In this document: positions 11,788 through 26,700 of the stretch, in pieces | Layout of the letters: every line of letters begins with the position of its first letter | Position numbering within the stretch: the stretch's first letter is position 1 | NCBI RefSeq assembly: GCF_012273895.1 | Contig: NC_052107.1 | Coordinates: 4,464,001 to 4,528,000, forward strand | Length of the DNA stretch: 64,000 nt | Direction: 5' to 3' | Origin: Zerene cesonia | Lineage: Eukaryota; Arthropoda; Insecta; Lepidoptera; Pieridae | Notes under the pieces: generated by a model | Databases searched by the model: none | Seen by the model: the letters and a program-made list of their open reading frames with translations, nothing else | What the model was told of the DNA's origin: nothing | Position numbers and translations under genes: made by a program

Positions 11788-14700
11788 TGTGCAGTGTATA
11801 TTATTTATCAAGATTTAACGTCTGAACGGATTTGGATAAGTAATTAATTTTTTTATTTCTTCTATAATGAAACATGAATATTGATAATATTTTGATGTTT
11901 GTTTGTCTTTTAATAAGAATGACGTATTTAAAATTCATACAATTTATTTTAATAATACCCCACTTATTTTTTCAACGGTGGTAACAACAAAAGCTGTGTT
12001 ATTAATAAATATAAAAAATGAAGTAGGCAATACCTACGAAAGAAAGAGATTTCAGAAAATTTAATCAACTTGATTATACAGGTAACCCAAAAACGAGACA
12101 CAAAAGGTTGCATATCATCAAGCACCACATTTAGCCAATATCAAGCGAAATGTGCACGGCAGATGCTCGAGCAAAAATCGCAAAAAATAAACAGCATTCC
12201 GCACCTGCCTTGGTGATTTAACAAGCGCGTGACAAAAACATCTGCCGGGATTGCGGGAGGGTAGCGTGAACGTGACGCTGCGACGGCTCCTCTCAATACA
12301 ATGGTACCTGCAATTATAGTGAGCTTCCTTAAAAAAGTAAACAGTTATTGTAATATACTATAATAATAATATACCATAATAGTTAGAGCTACCTTATAAA
12401 AGTAAACTGGTTTAGTGAGGATGATCGTGTTATACGGACAATAACAAATTTATTTGATTGCAGAAATGCCAGGGAATTGAAAAATATAACAGAATGTTAT
12501 GAATGTTTACTAATGTGCATACCTATATGCGAAAGTATGTATTTTGTGTGAGACATGATTTTATTCTTTAATTCAGTAGACATTACATGTAGAGAGCGGA
12601 CATAATATAGGATACTTATTACAACGGTAAAACATCTGTTTCCCAAAGAAATCATGTCTGAGTACGTGTGCAATGCAAGCTAACCTATATATGTTATTTA
12701 AAATGTTCAGTTACATGAATCATGACATCTATTGTACCTGCTGTCCTTTATAATTTACTGGCTGTGTTCCGCGATTTCACCCACGTCTTACCTACACGAT
12801 GTTGTATCGCCTATCTTAATAAATTGACTATACTTTAATATCATCATTAATTCACACATACACACACTACACATACACATACAATCTACACTACTTCAAA
12901 ACTCAGATTTTAAGTAGTTTAATTTCATGAATATATGAATTACTTATTGATAAAATGTAAATTATTAAAATTGTTAATTGTTAAATATTGTAAATTTATA
13001 TCAAATTATAGAATTTAAATTTCGTATGTATGAAGCAGGAATTACATTTTATTGTGTCTAAATTGAACTTTATGTACTGTATCGGGAAGACACAGACTCC
13101 TGAAACACAGCGAAAGCTATATTAGGAGTCTGGGTTTCATGTTCTATGTGATTTATAATTTGTTCAATAAATGATTTTTATTTTTTTATTTTATTTAATA
13201 AAGAAATAATTTTTCAATTCGCACCAGAAATTCCCGAGATAAGCGTGTTCAATTAACAAACTCTTTAGCTTTATATTATTGTATAGTTTAGCTGTATTTT
13301 GCGCTTCTAATGTTTACAGAAACAGACCTGATATTCAACGTTCATACCAAATTGAATGTACCGATCCGATTATGTTCGTAGCACGTCTAATGATGTAATT
13401 TGATTGGACAAGAACTACAAAGAAACGGGTGCGAGATTACGTATAAAAACTACTTTCGATGATGATTTGTATTATCTAATAGTTATCTATGAAAGTGTTG
13501 GAGAGTAGTACCGACGAGTGCCGCTATTGAGTGAATGTACCTATATCAATTTTAAAGTAATGAAAGGACTTGAACTTGTACGTCTGTAAATCCTATACAA
13601 AACTAACTAGAATAACATATAAGGAGACGTTGTCCATATTTAATAGGTATATATAAAACGGGTTAAATCAACCGAGCTTTATACATATTCTATATGGAGT
13701 TGAATCTCGCATGCTCCAGTTATCTCTTATATTCAAATGAATGGAAATCATTTGGAAAGTAATGTTATGATACGCGATATTTTGTTCGAATGATATATAT
13801 GTATAATACATACATACACTACGATTGTATGACCTCGGCTACTTTCGGAAGTGCCTATTCAGTTTTATTTCGCCTTGTGTATAGCAACCAGCAAGGTCGT
13901 GTAGCCCACATGCGAATGTTAAGCGTTATGTTATAATTAACTTCATTCCAGTTATTGAAAATTATTAAGAAACTAGTGAAATAGAACACGAGCTTTTATT
14001 ATTTAAATTTGTTGAAATCAAAATGGAAAATACTGAACATTTCTGACGCTATAATATTTTTTGTTCACAGTAACATAATATTTATAATGTAACGTTGCCT
14101 CAAAGGACGCATTGAATAATCAAACAAATGCACATTCAGCTTATACTCGGTGGTAATTTATAACGAGGACCTAGTGCCGAGTCTTTATGATCAAGTATTA
14201 TAATAAAGTCAAAATGTATCGTATGATGTGCCGTTCTTAACATGAAAAAAATGTTCACTGGATATCACAGTGGATATATCCACAGCCTTCACAATTAATA
14301 TTATATCTCTCTCGTGAAAGCCTTTACTAACCTAGATAACGTTATTCCAGAAAGGAAGTTAAACATGCAGGCTTTCAACTAAATCGCCGACATTGAGTCG
14401 GGTCAACAGTCTAGTCCCTTGTGTTCTATTTATGTTTCATACAGTTGATGCCCCAGCATTCGTAATAATGAGTTACGTAATAAGAGAAATGTTTTCGTTT
14501 AAACTCAGCTTAAGCTTTTGTTTCTAACCTTTTTAGTGAAAATCTAGCGAATTTATAAGGCGGTAATCAGTTATTCCGGTCAAATGAATATTTTTGCTTT
14601 AAACAGATTATTTTATGGGTACGATATCGAAACGGTAAAGTTTAATGGATCCTCTGGCGTTAAACTTCGATATAACTTGGCTTGTCTTATTGTTTGCGTA

Positions 14701-17700
14701 TTGCAGGTTTCGCAGAACAAAGCCAAGTTAACAAAATATTTATCTACTATACTTAGTTTGCTAACTTGACTATGAAGTTAATTTTGAAGAGATTTCGCGA
14801 GAATTAGATCCAGCTTTTAGGTCTTTTAATTTGGCTTCTTAGATGAACCTTATATGTTATAGTATAATGTAGAGGTATATATGTATTAAGGATGGACTTT
14901 AACGTTGAATACCTAGGGTCTAAATAAATAGCAAAGGAAAATGGGTTAACGATGCAGAGATGTTTTAAAATTTACCTACTATTTTGAAAGGGTGTCTCTT
15001 CCGCTCCTTTGCAAGATTTTACAGAATTGTTTCTGTAATTGATTAAGACTGTATTTTCATTAGTGATGACGTCACAGGAGAGCCATGGAAAACCAAAGCC
15101 ACGCCCGCAGGTTGGAATGTGACTAATGCGTGGTTTACCCCTTACCTATATAATAGCAAACTGTGCATGCTTTGCGATCCATTAGTTTGTTTTGCTTTTT
15201 ACCTTTTCCTAATGCTTTTCTTTTTACATTCGTTGGGTGTTAATATAAAGTTTCGTTTATGACTTTTTGATATGATAAGAAGTACTGTTATTTTTAAGTA
15301 AAATCTTTAAATCTCAAATTCCACAATTAGACGTCCGAATCACGATAAAAATTTGATTGGATTGTATTCATTTGATTTGATAAAATACCCTCACAGTGTC
15401 GAAAATACATTAATTAAATAGTACATATCTATTTTTGGCAAAATACTCACGGCCGATTAGGTATTCAATGTTACAAAACTGCGTCAAAATATTTATGCCA
15501 CGGTATACGTAGGGTAGAAGATAAAAAGATTGCGTGAGTAATAGACACTAGTGCGAACTATGTAAATGACATTTTTTTCATATATAATGGGTCGTTTTAG
15601 AAATTCTCAACCTGTTCTCACCATAATCTCACACATTTAACGAAATAACGTTATGTTATAATGAAAATGATTCGAAGTCAGTTAATTATTGTTAAATCTG
15701 CTTCATTCATGAGTAATAATACCACTGATGAAATTCTCATAACAATTAAATTTTATGTCACTGATCAGGAGATTTTTCTTTAAAGTTTTGCTTAATTTAA
15801 TTGTTCGCTAGCTTTAATTAATGTAGCCAAGTGTTTACAAAGCAACTAAAATAATATTCACTTAAAATTTTTATGTGCGTGCACAATATAGGCACGAAAC
15901 AATAATCGCAAGCAAAAAATTGACACTTACAAATACGTTACGTATCTTTTTCGTATACGTATGTTGCTTTCTTTGAATTATTGTTTATAGTTTATACTAG
16001 ACATATTCTTCATAACATAATATCATATTCTTCATAACATAATATTTTAGTCTTTAGGAAAGGCGTTCGCAATTGTTGAAATATCCATACTTAAATATAA
16101 ATACGTCATAATATCATACTATTTACATGAAGTAATACAACTTATTCAATAGGGGTAATGTATGGTGGGAGTATTCATGCATTTTTATCATTGCAGTGAA
16201 ATGCTAACAATATCTACCCACGTTTATTCTATATGATAAATTTTCATTGCATAGACAGACAGGTTAGACTAGAGTCTAGAGAGTCATTGCCGATCTAGCA
16301 AGCTAATTCAGACAGTAAGTACATCGTACACACCACTTGTCGCTGGATTCTTCAGTCGTGACGCCCCACTCATTCACGATTATTGAGTCGTCATGCGCGC
16401 CAGCTGCTTTTTACATTCCATTGTTTGAAGAGGAAGTCGCCTAATTGCCTTGTAACGCAATAAAAGGAAACTATTTTTTGGGCCGCTTAGGAAATTGCAT
16501 TGTTTGTGTTCGAAAACGTATTGCGGCTCGATGATATCGCTGCCTGTAATCGCTTGTTGATGTAAAACTCTATTATTGGTTTTATAGCCACGTTTATTTT
16601 TCTTTACAACCCAATCGTCGTTTTGGGGTATTTTATAGACTGTAGTTTTACAGAGTACAAATGACTTTGAATCATGATCAATCACAGAATTCAGTAGATT
16701 TATAATGACATCAATGACAGATTTGTCTGAGTAACATTTTTTTATTTCTCTTTCCTTTGTTGAGGTAAAGAAAAACAACCGCGACCGTGTGAAATTCATA
16801 ATAACATTATAACTGCGAACGTAACTGTTTACTTATCCAGCTTTCACAGCTGACGAACTCATTTTTCTTTGACATTTGGTTTTAGTCATTGAAGCAAAAA
16901 GGCTTAGGGAGGGATATAAAATCATATAAATCTCTTCAGATGTCACGATTTACAGCGATTTTAAATCTTGCGGTCCGGCATTCTATTTAAATAAGTGCCT
17001 CGCGCTCGTGAACGGTTTTTGCGAACTCCGTGGCTATGATATCAACTGACATTGAGCTCGTTAGAGCCGAGTTATCGCGCAAAACAATAAAATCAGATAA
17101 CATACGCCTGAATGGGACCAAGTATTTCCTTGAAATACGACAATGGTTACTGGTACCAGCGTGTTAGTGGCTCGAGGCGCAAGGCAGAAACAAAGCCATT
17201 ATAAAATGTAATGTCGAAACGATTGCAATAACAAACACGCGTGACGATAATGTTATTACTGGTTCGCATTAATAAAGCTTATAGACGCGATTGCATTTAC
17301 AAACCTACTTACACTATCGAGTATGTATACTCGGAAACGTCGGAATTTACTAGTTTCAATTCTAGTCTTATCAATTGTAAGGCTTTCTTTTTAAGCGTTT
17401 ATATTTTTTCGGTCGTTGTTGGTTATTAAAAGATCATCGGAATTCGATTTAAATGCAAGAGACGAAATGTCAATAATTATTGAGTCATCCAACAGTCGAC
17501 AATCATGACTAATTGATCAGACTCCCCCGCTCACCATCTGTTATCTTTTTTCTGTTTCCGTGATAGCGATTTTATTGCTTCTCCGTATGTCGGGGTTAGG
17601 ATTGTCTACTTCACATTAGACTTTTTCTATTTTACTTACAATTGAATGTCCACATCTCTTGTTGTCTTTAGTAAAATATTTTGATATTTATCTTATGAAA

Positions 17701-20700
17701 TTCTAAAATGCCTTCCATACTATTGTCTATTTGTTTCTTCGAATCGTCGTTAAATATAAATTGGTTTATAGAGAATTTGTCATGTCGGGACGATTACTTA
17801 TAGGTTATAATAGTTATAGCATTAATCCATGACGATGCAGAGTATTGTAGCGTGTTTTGGATTGGACACATGTAGGGACAAACAATAATCCGATTAGTTA
17901 ATTAGTGAGAAACGATGTCATTGCTGACTCATATGCCCCTTGGGCTAGTTTAAGTTCGTGTAATATCATTACGTCCAAGGTTTATTTTCAATAGTAATTT
18001 CTTGAACGGAATACTTCTAGTTGGCTCAGGGCTAAATCGATATACCGGTCGTTGTTTTATGGTCCTGGAAGGCAATCTAGAGGCTAGGACACCTGATGGT
18101 CAGCGAGACACGTCTCGCAGTAGCGTTTCTTATCTTATTTGTGATGTGATAGTTACTTGCCATTGTATCATATTCAATTAATGTTGGATATTATGTGGAA
18201 GAGCAATATAACATTTTACGTAGATATATGTATTCGCTTACAAATGCATAGAATGAGCTTTATATAAATCAACCTGAGAGGATATCGTTCTGAGTTTTAT
18301 ATGACAGTATATTTTAATTCTCTTTGAAAGGAACCATATATTCAACAAAAACATAATTGATACTGAGTAGTTTTTTTTAAATATATATACTTACATTTTC
18401 GTTATCGCAATCGAATCGGTATCGTAACATTTAGAAGGTTTGGATGATGGATTGTTAATAAATCACTGCGTTAAGCCTTCTTGTACCCCAGTAAGTACTT
18501 TGAAAAATAGAAAAATCTTTTTACTCCGTTTTGCCTTTATTGTTATTAAATAACTCCCTAGTAGTTGGTATTGCAAGGATAAATTCTTCTGCTTTATTAG
18601 TATAGATGACCCTACTGATTCAGTATGATCCGTCTGACCGGTAGCGTGCCGTCACATAGTACGTCGCTAAAGTAGGCGAAGGATAGGCCTCTTAAAATCG
18701 ATACAACTACACCTACACCTAAATCCATGTAACATCTGCTATTCATACAAATAATTAAATTAAATCCATGTGGATGTGGATACGGTACTTATACCATTTT
18801 TTTTTGTCTGTGTCTGTTTGTTCCGGCTATTCCAGAGATTAGCGTTAAAATCGGAACGGCTGGATCGATTTTAACGGGTCTTTCACTAGCAGAAGTAACT
18901 GATGTAAGAAAGAGTAAGTTGAGCTTTTTATATTGATTTTACCATATGAGCATTAGGATTGAAGGGAAAAAAGTCATTTATGCGTGAGAAACCGCGGGAC
19001 GCATTTAGTCTATACATGTATTATGAAGGTAGTGTTTGTGTGTATAATTATTTTATCAATAGAAATCCACGTTATCTGTGAGTTGCTAAGGCTATATACC
19101 TACCATCTTATTTCTATCCCGGGCGGAGCCGGATCGAGTGACTAGTATATGTACATAATACACGTAGGTATAATCTATTCGCTATCTACACTACTAGGAC
19201 TACCTCTAGCAACCTATATCACAATGTTTCATTAATACAAGTAATAAAAGTAATGGAATTTTATCAGAACTGCAATTCCTATTTAATTTTGTACATCGTC
19301 ATAACAGTGGATTTTAAACGGCAATTACGTCCAGATTACAGATTAATTAAATACTTGTAATTAAAACCAAAGCAGAGCAGACCTTTTGACCTATAGATAT
19401 AATATTACCATGACATACACTGCCAAATATAAATACGCTTTCACTCATATTATTAAATTAAAATGTAACACGATTTAGTTTTTATATAATATGTAAATAG
19501 TTTCTGCAACAACTATTGGGAAATTCAATTTCCATTTATTTTTGGACACAATTTTCGATAACGTGATGGTTATTTTAGGTGTCGTGACCCGGGTCAAACA
19601 TGATTCAATTTATGTTCAAGAATATATCTATTGCATAAATCTATTACATTTTATCACTCAAATTTCATAAGTAACAGCATTCAAATTATTATGTGGTTCT
19701 GCATATAAGTACTCTATTATTTTGACGAAGCTCAAATGAAGCACACAAAATAGTGAAGAAATGTGGGACAGAAGGTTAACTGCCTTTATCTAGTTCTCAG
19801 TGGCGACAGCTGTAGCCACAAATGTTTGAAAATGAAAGGTCGTCCCCAATCAGTTTATTAACCTCATGATTGTTATCCACAGCGAAGCCCCCACGTATAA
19901 AATATGATTTATAAAACACCCGCATTTCTAGTGTATGCTGGATTAATTTTCGATAAGACCGGTCACAGGTCATTGAATTGTTATAATTTGTGAAAATGTA
20001 AATTATAGTAGCTGCACGGAACAATACAGGCCTAAGGGTATTATATTTTTTCACTCTTTTAGTTTATAGTCCTAGAATACTAGTAACTTTAATCAAACTT
20101 TAATTAAAGTACGAGGGAAACTTTAATTTCGACAACATAGGGTACATCATAATTACGTTGAGTTAATTCTCAGCGACGTGCGAGCACGCACAGCGGGGTT
20201 TGTTCTGTATTAATTAATTTGTTTGCTTTTAACATTAACTCTAAATGAAATAGTAGTAGAAGTGGGCTGTGACTCATATGAAAAGTTTATGTTCGTATGG
20301 AGGCGGTGCAGGTGACTTTTAGAAGCAGTTTCGACATTTCCTTAAATGTCGACATTGGTCGGACATAACGTATGCTATTAAAGCCATCTATACGATATTA
20401 GTTTATGTTTTTTTCAATAAGTCTTAAATCATTAACAAAATATGAATAGAACACTGCTCCTTCGTTTTGCCAAGAATATTACAATTATAACGGTTTTCCC
20501 GCTATACTGAATTTTAGGTCTTAGGACGTACTTCGGGATGTGAGTCATGTGTAGTGCTTATAACAAATTTTTTGGCCATTTCATTTATAGAAATGGAAAG
20601 ATGCATAGGAATATTGTAAGAACTATTCCGCTTCTATGTTACATCATTAGAAAACTCGTGATTCTCGCTTTACATGTTTTTCAAGACGTATAAATACGTG

Positions 20701-23700
20701 ACGTAATTAAATTTTTTCTGTATGTTTGATAGTGGACATGGTAATAAATTCAAGCGAGAATGTTATAACCCAGTGAATAGGTTCTTTGTCCGATGGAGAC
20801 TAATAAAAACAAGAATCTCTTCACCTACTTACTCGTAAAAAAGTAGTACACTGATGAAAAAGATGTGAAGAGCATTTATCCCATATAAAGGGATACCATT
20901 ATGTACCAAAAAATGTTTCCTAGCGTATTAGCAATTAGGATTATATATATCAAGTGGTTTTGAAAAATAAATACATTCACAGTAGGTAATATGGTAGGAA
21001 ATACATTCAATATTGAAATAATTATTTAAACGTGAATCGATATATCAGAAGTTAATATATTTACATTTTTATGTATTCTTCGTTGGTAATTTATCATTGA
21101 AACTGATGTGAATGCGTAAGAACAGCAATTAGAACAAGGTCGTTTACAAACCTATGATAGGAAGTGGTCTAAATCACAGCCAGTTAAAAAGTTGTTACGT
21201 TACTATTCATTTTAACGCCTTGTTGATATTCTTTTAATGATATTATCCGCTGTATTTACAGCTTCGGAAGAATAGACTGTAGGTTTTTCGGAGGATTACA
21301 CATATTTAATACTAGCTGGTGCCCACAGCTTCGCCCACTTAATAAATTTGCGCGGTACATACTTTCATCTGCTATTTTATCCCCTTGGTTGAATAATTTA
21401 TCAAATTCCTTTCTAAGTGGCAACGCCACGTCATAACATCTCTGCATGCCAAAATTCAGCTCGATCCGTCCAGTGATTTGGGCTGTGCGTGGATAGATCA
21501 CTATGTCAGTCAGTCACCTTTGAGTTATGTATATATATATTTAGATTTATTTATAAGAAGCTTGGAATGAGACGACCCACAAAGCGAGCAGTGTTGGTGG
21601 CAACAAAGTATATTGTAGAGGGTTTGGTTGTCGCATTGCCGATGCTTAATAACATTGGGAAGCCCAGTAGTTTCTTTTGTATTTTGTATAATGCTTGTCT
21701 GACAAGGCTGTGTGCTAGCCCAACCCTGTTTTAGCACTCGTATGCTTTAGTAATCAAAAAGTTTACTATTTTACTGTTAGACCCTTCTTTAAAGTCTCCA
21801 CTGGCTGTTTTCTTCGCTTTCACTGAGCCGTAGACAAAATACGGATAAATTTTAAGAGCGAGATTTATATACCTTTCTAGAATAAGTTCCATAACTACTG
21901 TATTTGAGTTATATTTTACGTTCCTACTAATATCGGTAACTACACCCCGAGGTATATATAAATAAATGTAATTAAGTATTACAACATCAAAGCGTTTTTT
22001 ATTTCTTAGAATGGATATTGTTTCTATGTCAAGAATTGCGGTATTGTTTTTGCGTGACTGATTAGCAAACATTTATCCATTCACGATCCTTTGTGTGGAC
22101 AATAAAAATATTTTAGTTCTATTAAGAAAAAATATAAAAAATTTTATCTTATTCAATTGAAAATTTTTGTATGTTTAAATGAGTTCTAGGTAAGAATTGT
22201 TGATAATTTTATGAAATTACAGTAACGAAGCGCTAAAATTTGAATGTGTTGAAATAAATTGCCCGTTGCAAGTAGTACCTACTGGGATAAAAAACCGTAT
22301 ACGTATAATACATATTATAAATGATCTGTATGACAATTCTATACTTAATTTGTTTTATTTTCTAGTGTTGATGTAGTTAGAATTGATTTAATTGAATTTT
22401 ATTGAGTCGCTAGGTATCATTTAAATACACTGTGTACTATAATGCATAGTTTGATTTATGTGTTAAGTCTAAATCGTGCCCTATGCATAGTAGGTATAAC
22501 TTATTCATAGTTACTAGGTAGCTGTTGATCAGATCTTAGGTAATATCATGCACTTGTGTCGTGACTTCTGTTTCCTTGCATCTAATTTGATTGAATTCTG
22601 CAAAAAATTGAATACCTACTGCATATGACGTGATCTCATTCAACATTACAAGTTCAGACCAACTCTTTTAGAGTGATCGTCGAAAAATTTATGTTCTGGA
22701 GTTGTTATAATATTAACTAACAAATGTTAACGTATTATGCTTGCGTTTACATCGGAAAAATATATTTTATATTGACAGAAATTATTTCCGGATTCTCGTC
22801 TACCTACAAAAATGAACCTTAATGAGAGTTTGTTCAGTAGCTATAATATTATTTAATACCGTAAACGATTAAGATTAAATACGACCTCAATTTTCCAAAT
22901 GGATTTGAATTATCTTAATAGCCACGCAATATAAATTGAGCACTGCATCAAATTTGATTTCTCCCAAATTTTTCTTCAACTCGTCCATCTCGTCATTCAA
23001 ACTCACAGATGGTACCGTGATGGTACTCACAGATGGCGAAACGGGATGTGTAATTAGGCAATTTTATTGTGAAGTATTATATTTATTACAAGTGTCTCCC
23101 ACGTATAGGGAAGATTTCGATTTACCACCTGCGTTGTTGTCGAAAAAACATGACATAGGGACCTTAAAGAAATAAACTCATATGATGTTCATCAAAAAGC
23201 ACTCGCAGCATGTATAGCGTTCACTAAAATGTTATGTCCTTTCGCTTGAAGCATTATGGACTTTTAGTAATAGGTGAGTTCCGGTGGACCATTATGTCAT
23301 GTCGTCATTCACATGTCTCTGGATGTCTTTCAGAATGCCTTCGAGGTGAAGATAGAAACAACACTTTTAACGAAAACATAGTTCGGAATTGGTAGCGATG
23401 GTGTTTCGTATATAAGTATGAAAAACGTCATCAGAGTACTTGAATATGTATATGGATTCAACGTGACATATGTTTTACCTTGTGACAATATCTAAAGGTA
23501 AAACCTACAGTATTAAAGCCATACGCAAGACAGCAGTCTACCGCTTTTATTGGATTAGCGTAATGACATTGGACGTCGTGTGATGCATGTTGTGAGTGGT
23601 TTGGAAAGTTCTATTAAATAATCATACATTTTGTGGGGACAGATGGTGGAATATGTCGCGAGTATCTTGGGGATTTCGTGAAGACTAAAGGGAAGTAAGA

Positions 23701-26700
23701 ATACGCATACATCAGTGGTTATATGCTAGTAACTCATGTATATGTCTATGTATATAACAAAAGAACCATTAAAGGGTTGATATTTATTGAAATTATATTT
23801 AGACGTGAGTAAATTAACGAGCACTCCACTTGCAACAAAATTACAAGAGTGTATGCGATGTTTTACGCAAACTACACCAATCTTGGTTAAATTATATTCT
23901 CTCGTAAATTTTGACGGAGATAATGGATAATAATACTATACCATAATTTTTCTCCATTCAAAGAGAAAACTCATTAAACCGTTTAATTTACGTAATTTTA
24001 TAAGATGACATAATTGGGCAAATACGTATTTTAATTCATTGGGTCACTATTCTATTTGTATAAATTGGTAAATTTATATAACTGTTCGATGTTTGAGCCA
24101 ACGTTCACGTGCTGCTTGCTTAATATTGATGAATATAAATATATTGTAACAACAAGTGGTTACATAACAAATACGTCACGGTCCAGAAGCCTTCTAGAAT
24201 TCTCTTTGCCAATCTTCTTTGCATTGGTGTAGCGAAGTACTTACACTTTAATTTATTCGAATATTGTGAGACTATACGTTTTATTTGCAAGATATTTACA
24301 TGATTTGATGGTTACTCTGTAATTGAGAAGTGTAATAGATAAGGAAACAATTCAAATGTTGACTTATATTACAATCGCTTTTTAGCCGACGTTCAAAAAA
24401 ACCGAAGGAGGTTTCAACTCGTAGCGTTATTTAAGGGCCCGCACCTCCATAAGAAAAAGGACAGAACCCTTCTAGGGTCATTTCGTTATCCGTCCGTCTC
24501 TAACCTAACCACTTGTGGTGCATGTTTGCATAACACTATATTAAAACCTATATTTTTATACTATGGTTACTTTCCATTGACCCAGAATCATGAAATTTGG
24601 CAATAAGCTAGATCTTGTAGCAGATCTTGTATTCAGGAAAAATACGAAAAACTAAAAAATAATAAATATAATAGATATGTAACATTATAGATACATATGG
24701 CGCCCGGGGATGGGTTGTGGGTTATGTCGGATTCCTGCCTACTAAAAGCCCACTGTATTCCTCGAGCCGCTCTGGCGAAGGGGCCCCAGGTTGGAATTCA
24801 TCTTAATACTTGCTGGAATTCGTCCGCGACAAATATGTAACACCAGCTTCCACCCGAGCCTTTGCGGGCCTAAACTACGAAATATTTTTTTTTTTCAGAA
24901 ATGGTTTAATATACCAACTGAAATTTATAGAAGATACTCGAATCTAAAGTCGCTTTTAGCTGTTAAAAAAATCAAAATATGGGTCATCGCAATAAAATGA
25001 TATATAGCCGCTCATACAGAACCCTCGGTATGCGAATTTAACTCGCACTTGGCCGGTTTTTTTAATAATTTTTACAATTCACTTTAACTGATTTTAAAAT
25101 TTCTTTTACCATTGGTGACTATGACAAATAAAATCATGATATAAGTATTTTTATCAAAAACTGACATGGCTATTATTAATAATTAATCGATTTTCTTGAT
25201 ATTGCTATATCGGTATCTAAAAATTGAATAACCGGTTTTTCAATTCATTAAGCAAGGCCAATGAAATTTTGCATTAAGTACCTACTTTTTAAGTACCTAT
25301 TAGTTGATAAAAACAATATCGTAATCTTACTGAAATAAGTGAGCCACGTGCTTTGGATATGGCGCCGTAAGATTAATAAATCCAACGTTATAGCGTTATT
25401 GCAATCTGTCGTATAATTATTGTGATCCTTTATAGAGTAAAGGATTTAACGCGTGCGAAGCGACGGGAAAATGTATATTGTGCATTTTATATAGGTAAAT
25501 TTCGCTTCTGATACCTAGTTCTTAAAATAATAACGGTACTCACTTGAGTATTATTTACATTTTAAAGCAATTTTGAGTATTATGCGAGTGAATGCGAGTT
25601 GATATGTAATTTAAACTTCCTGTTGTTTTGTTGTGTTCCGTTAATGTTTTTGTTGGTGTGATATTAATTATATATTAGTCACCTTATACGTAACACGTAG
25701 CAGTATTGTTTTAATATCCGTAATTTGAATAAAAAGAGTTCGGTTACTCGTTTTTTACTTCGTGATTCTCATTGATAGAAACTTAACCTTTCCTGCCTTT
25801 ATCCCTGACTAAACAAACATAAAGCATGATTAGATGATTAGAAAATAAACACTTTTTAAGTATTTATTCATTGTATTTTATTTTTCCGTGACCACACACG
25901 CTGTAAAGTGTTTGTAATAACGTCGAAAGTGTTTCAAAATATAAAAGTGATATTTTTATATTACATAAATAAACTTTATGACATTTTACTGTCACCATCC
26001 AAACGTTTTTAATCAGGTTAATAACCTGCTAAAACCAGTTAAGCTGTATACCGACTTGTTTAGTTTACAAATTGTTATATTTCAAAGTTCGTCTAAAATG
26101 TAAACACATTATTTTAGTCAACAAAATTTGAATATGTACCGTAAATAGTTGGTATCTAATATTCTATTAAATACAACCCATCTGTTGGCTCTTGGGTGTG
26201 AAGTTTGTTTAGTTATTTGTTTTATCATCCTACTAATATTATAAACGCGAAAGTTTGAAAGTATGGATTGATGTTTGTTAATCTTTCATGCAAAATCTAC
26301 TGAACCGATTGCAATGAAATTTGTTACATAGACAGCTGGACAACTGGAATAACACATAGGCAACTTTTTATCCCGATCTTCCTACGGGATATAGACTTAC
26401 GTGGGTGAAACCGCGGGGCGAAGTCTAGTTAATTTAAATATAAAAATATATTAAACTAAAGTAAAGTCTGTCGTGTTTATACTAAGTCATATAAAAAAAT
26501 AAAAGATTTTCAATAATAAAATTCACGTTTCATTATGTACGTAGGCGTCCATTTAAATGTATAATTATACGTGTAATTATTATTGTCGAGTGGAGGAAAA
26601 TAATTTAAAAGCAAAGCACGAGTGTATAGGTACGTGAAGCCTATCGCGGAAGAGGTTTAAAGGCTTTTTACTCGACGTTCATAACAACTTCCTGTATGGA

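Noticed and set aside
22936..23175. 79-aa ORF starting MSTASNLISP
   Set aside because: Its first codon is not ATG in the sequence (it reads TTG), and the product has no recognisable features.
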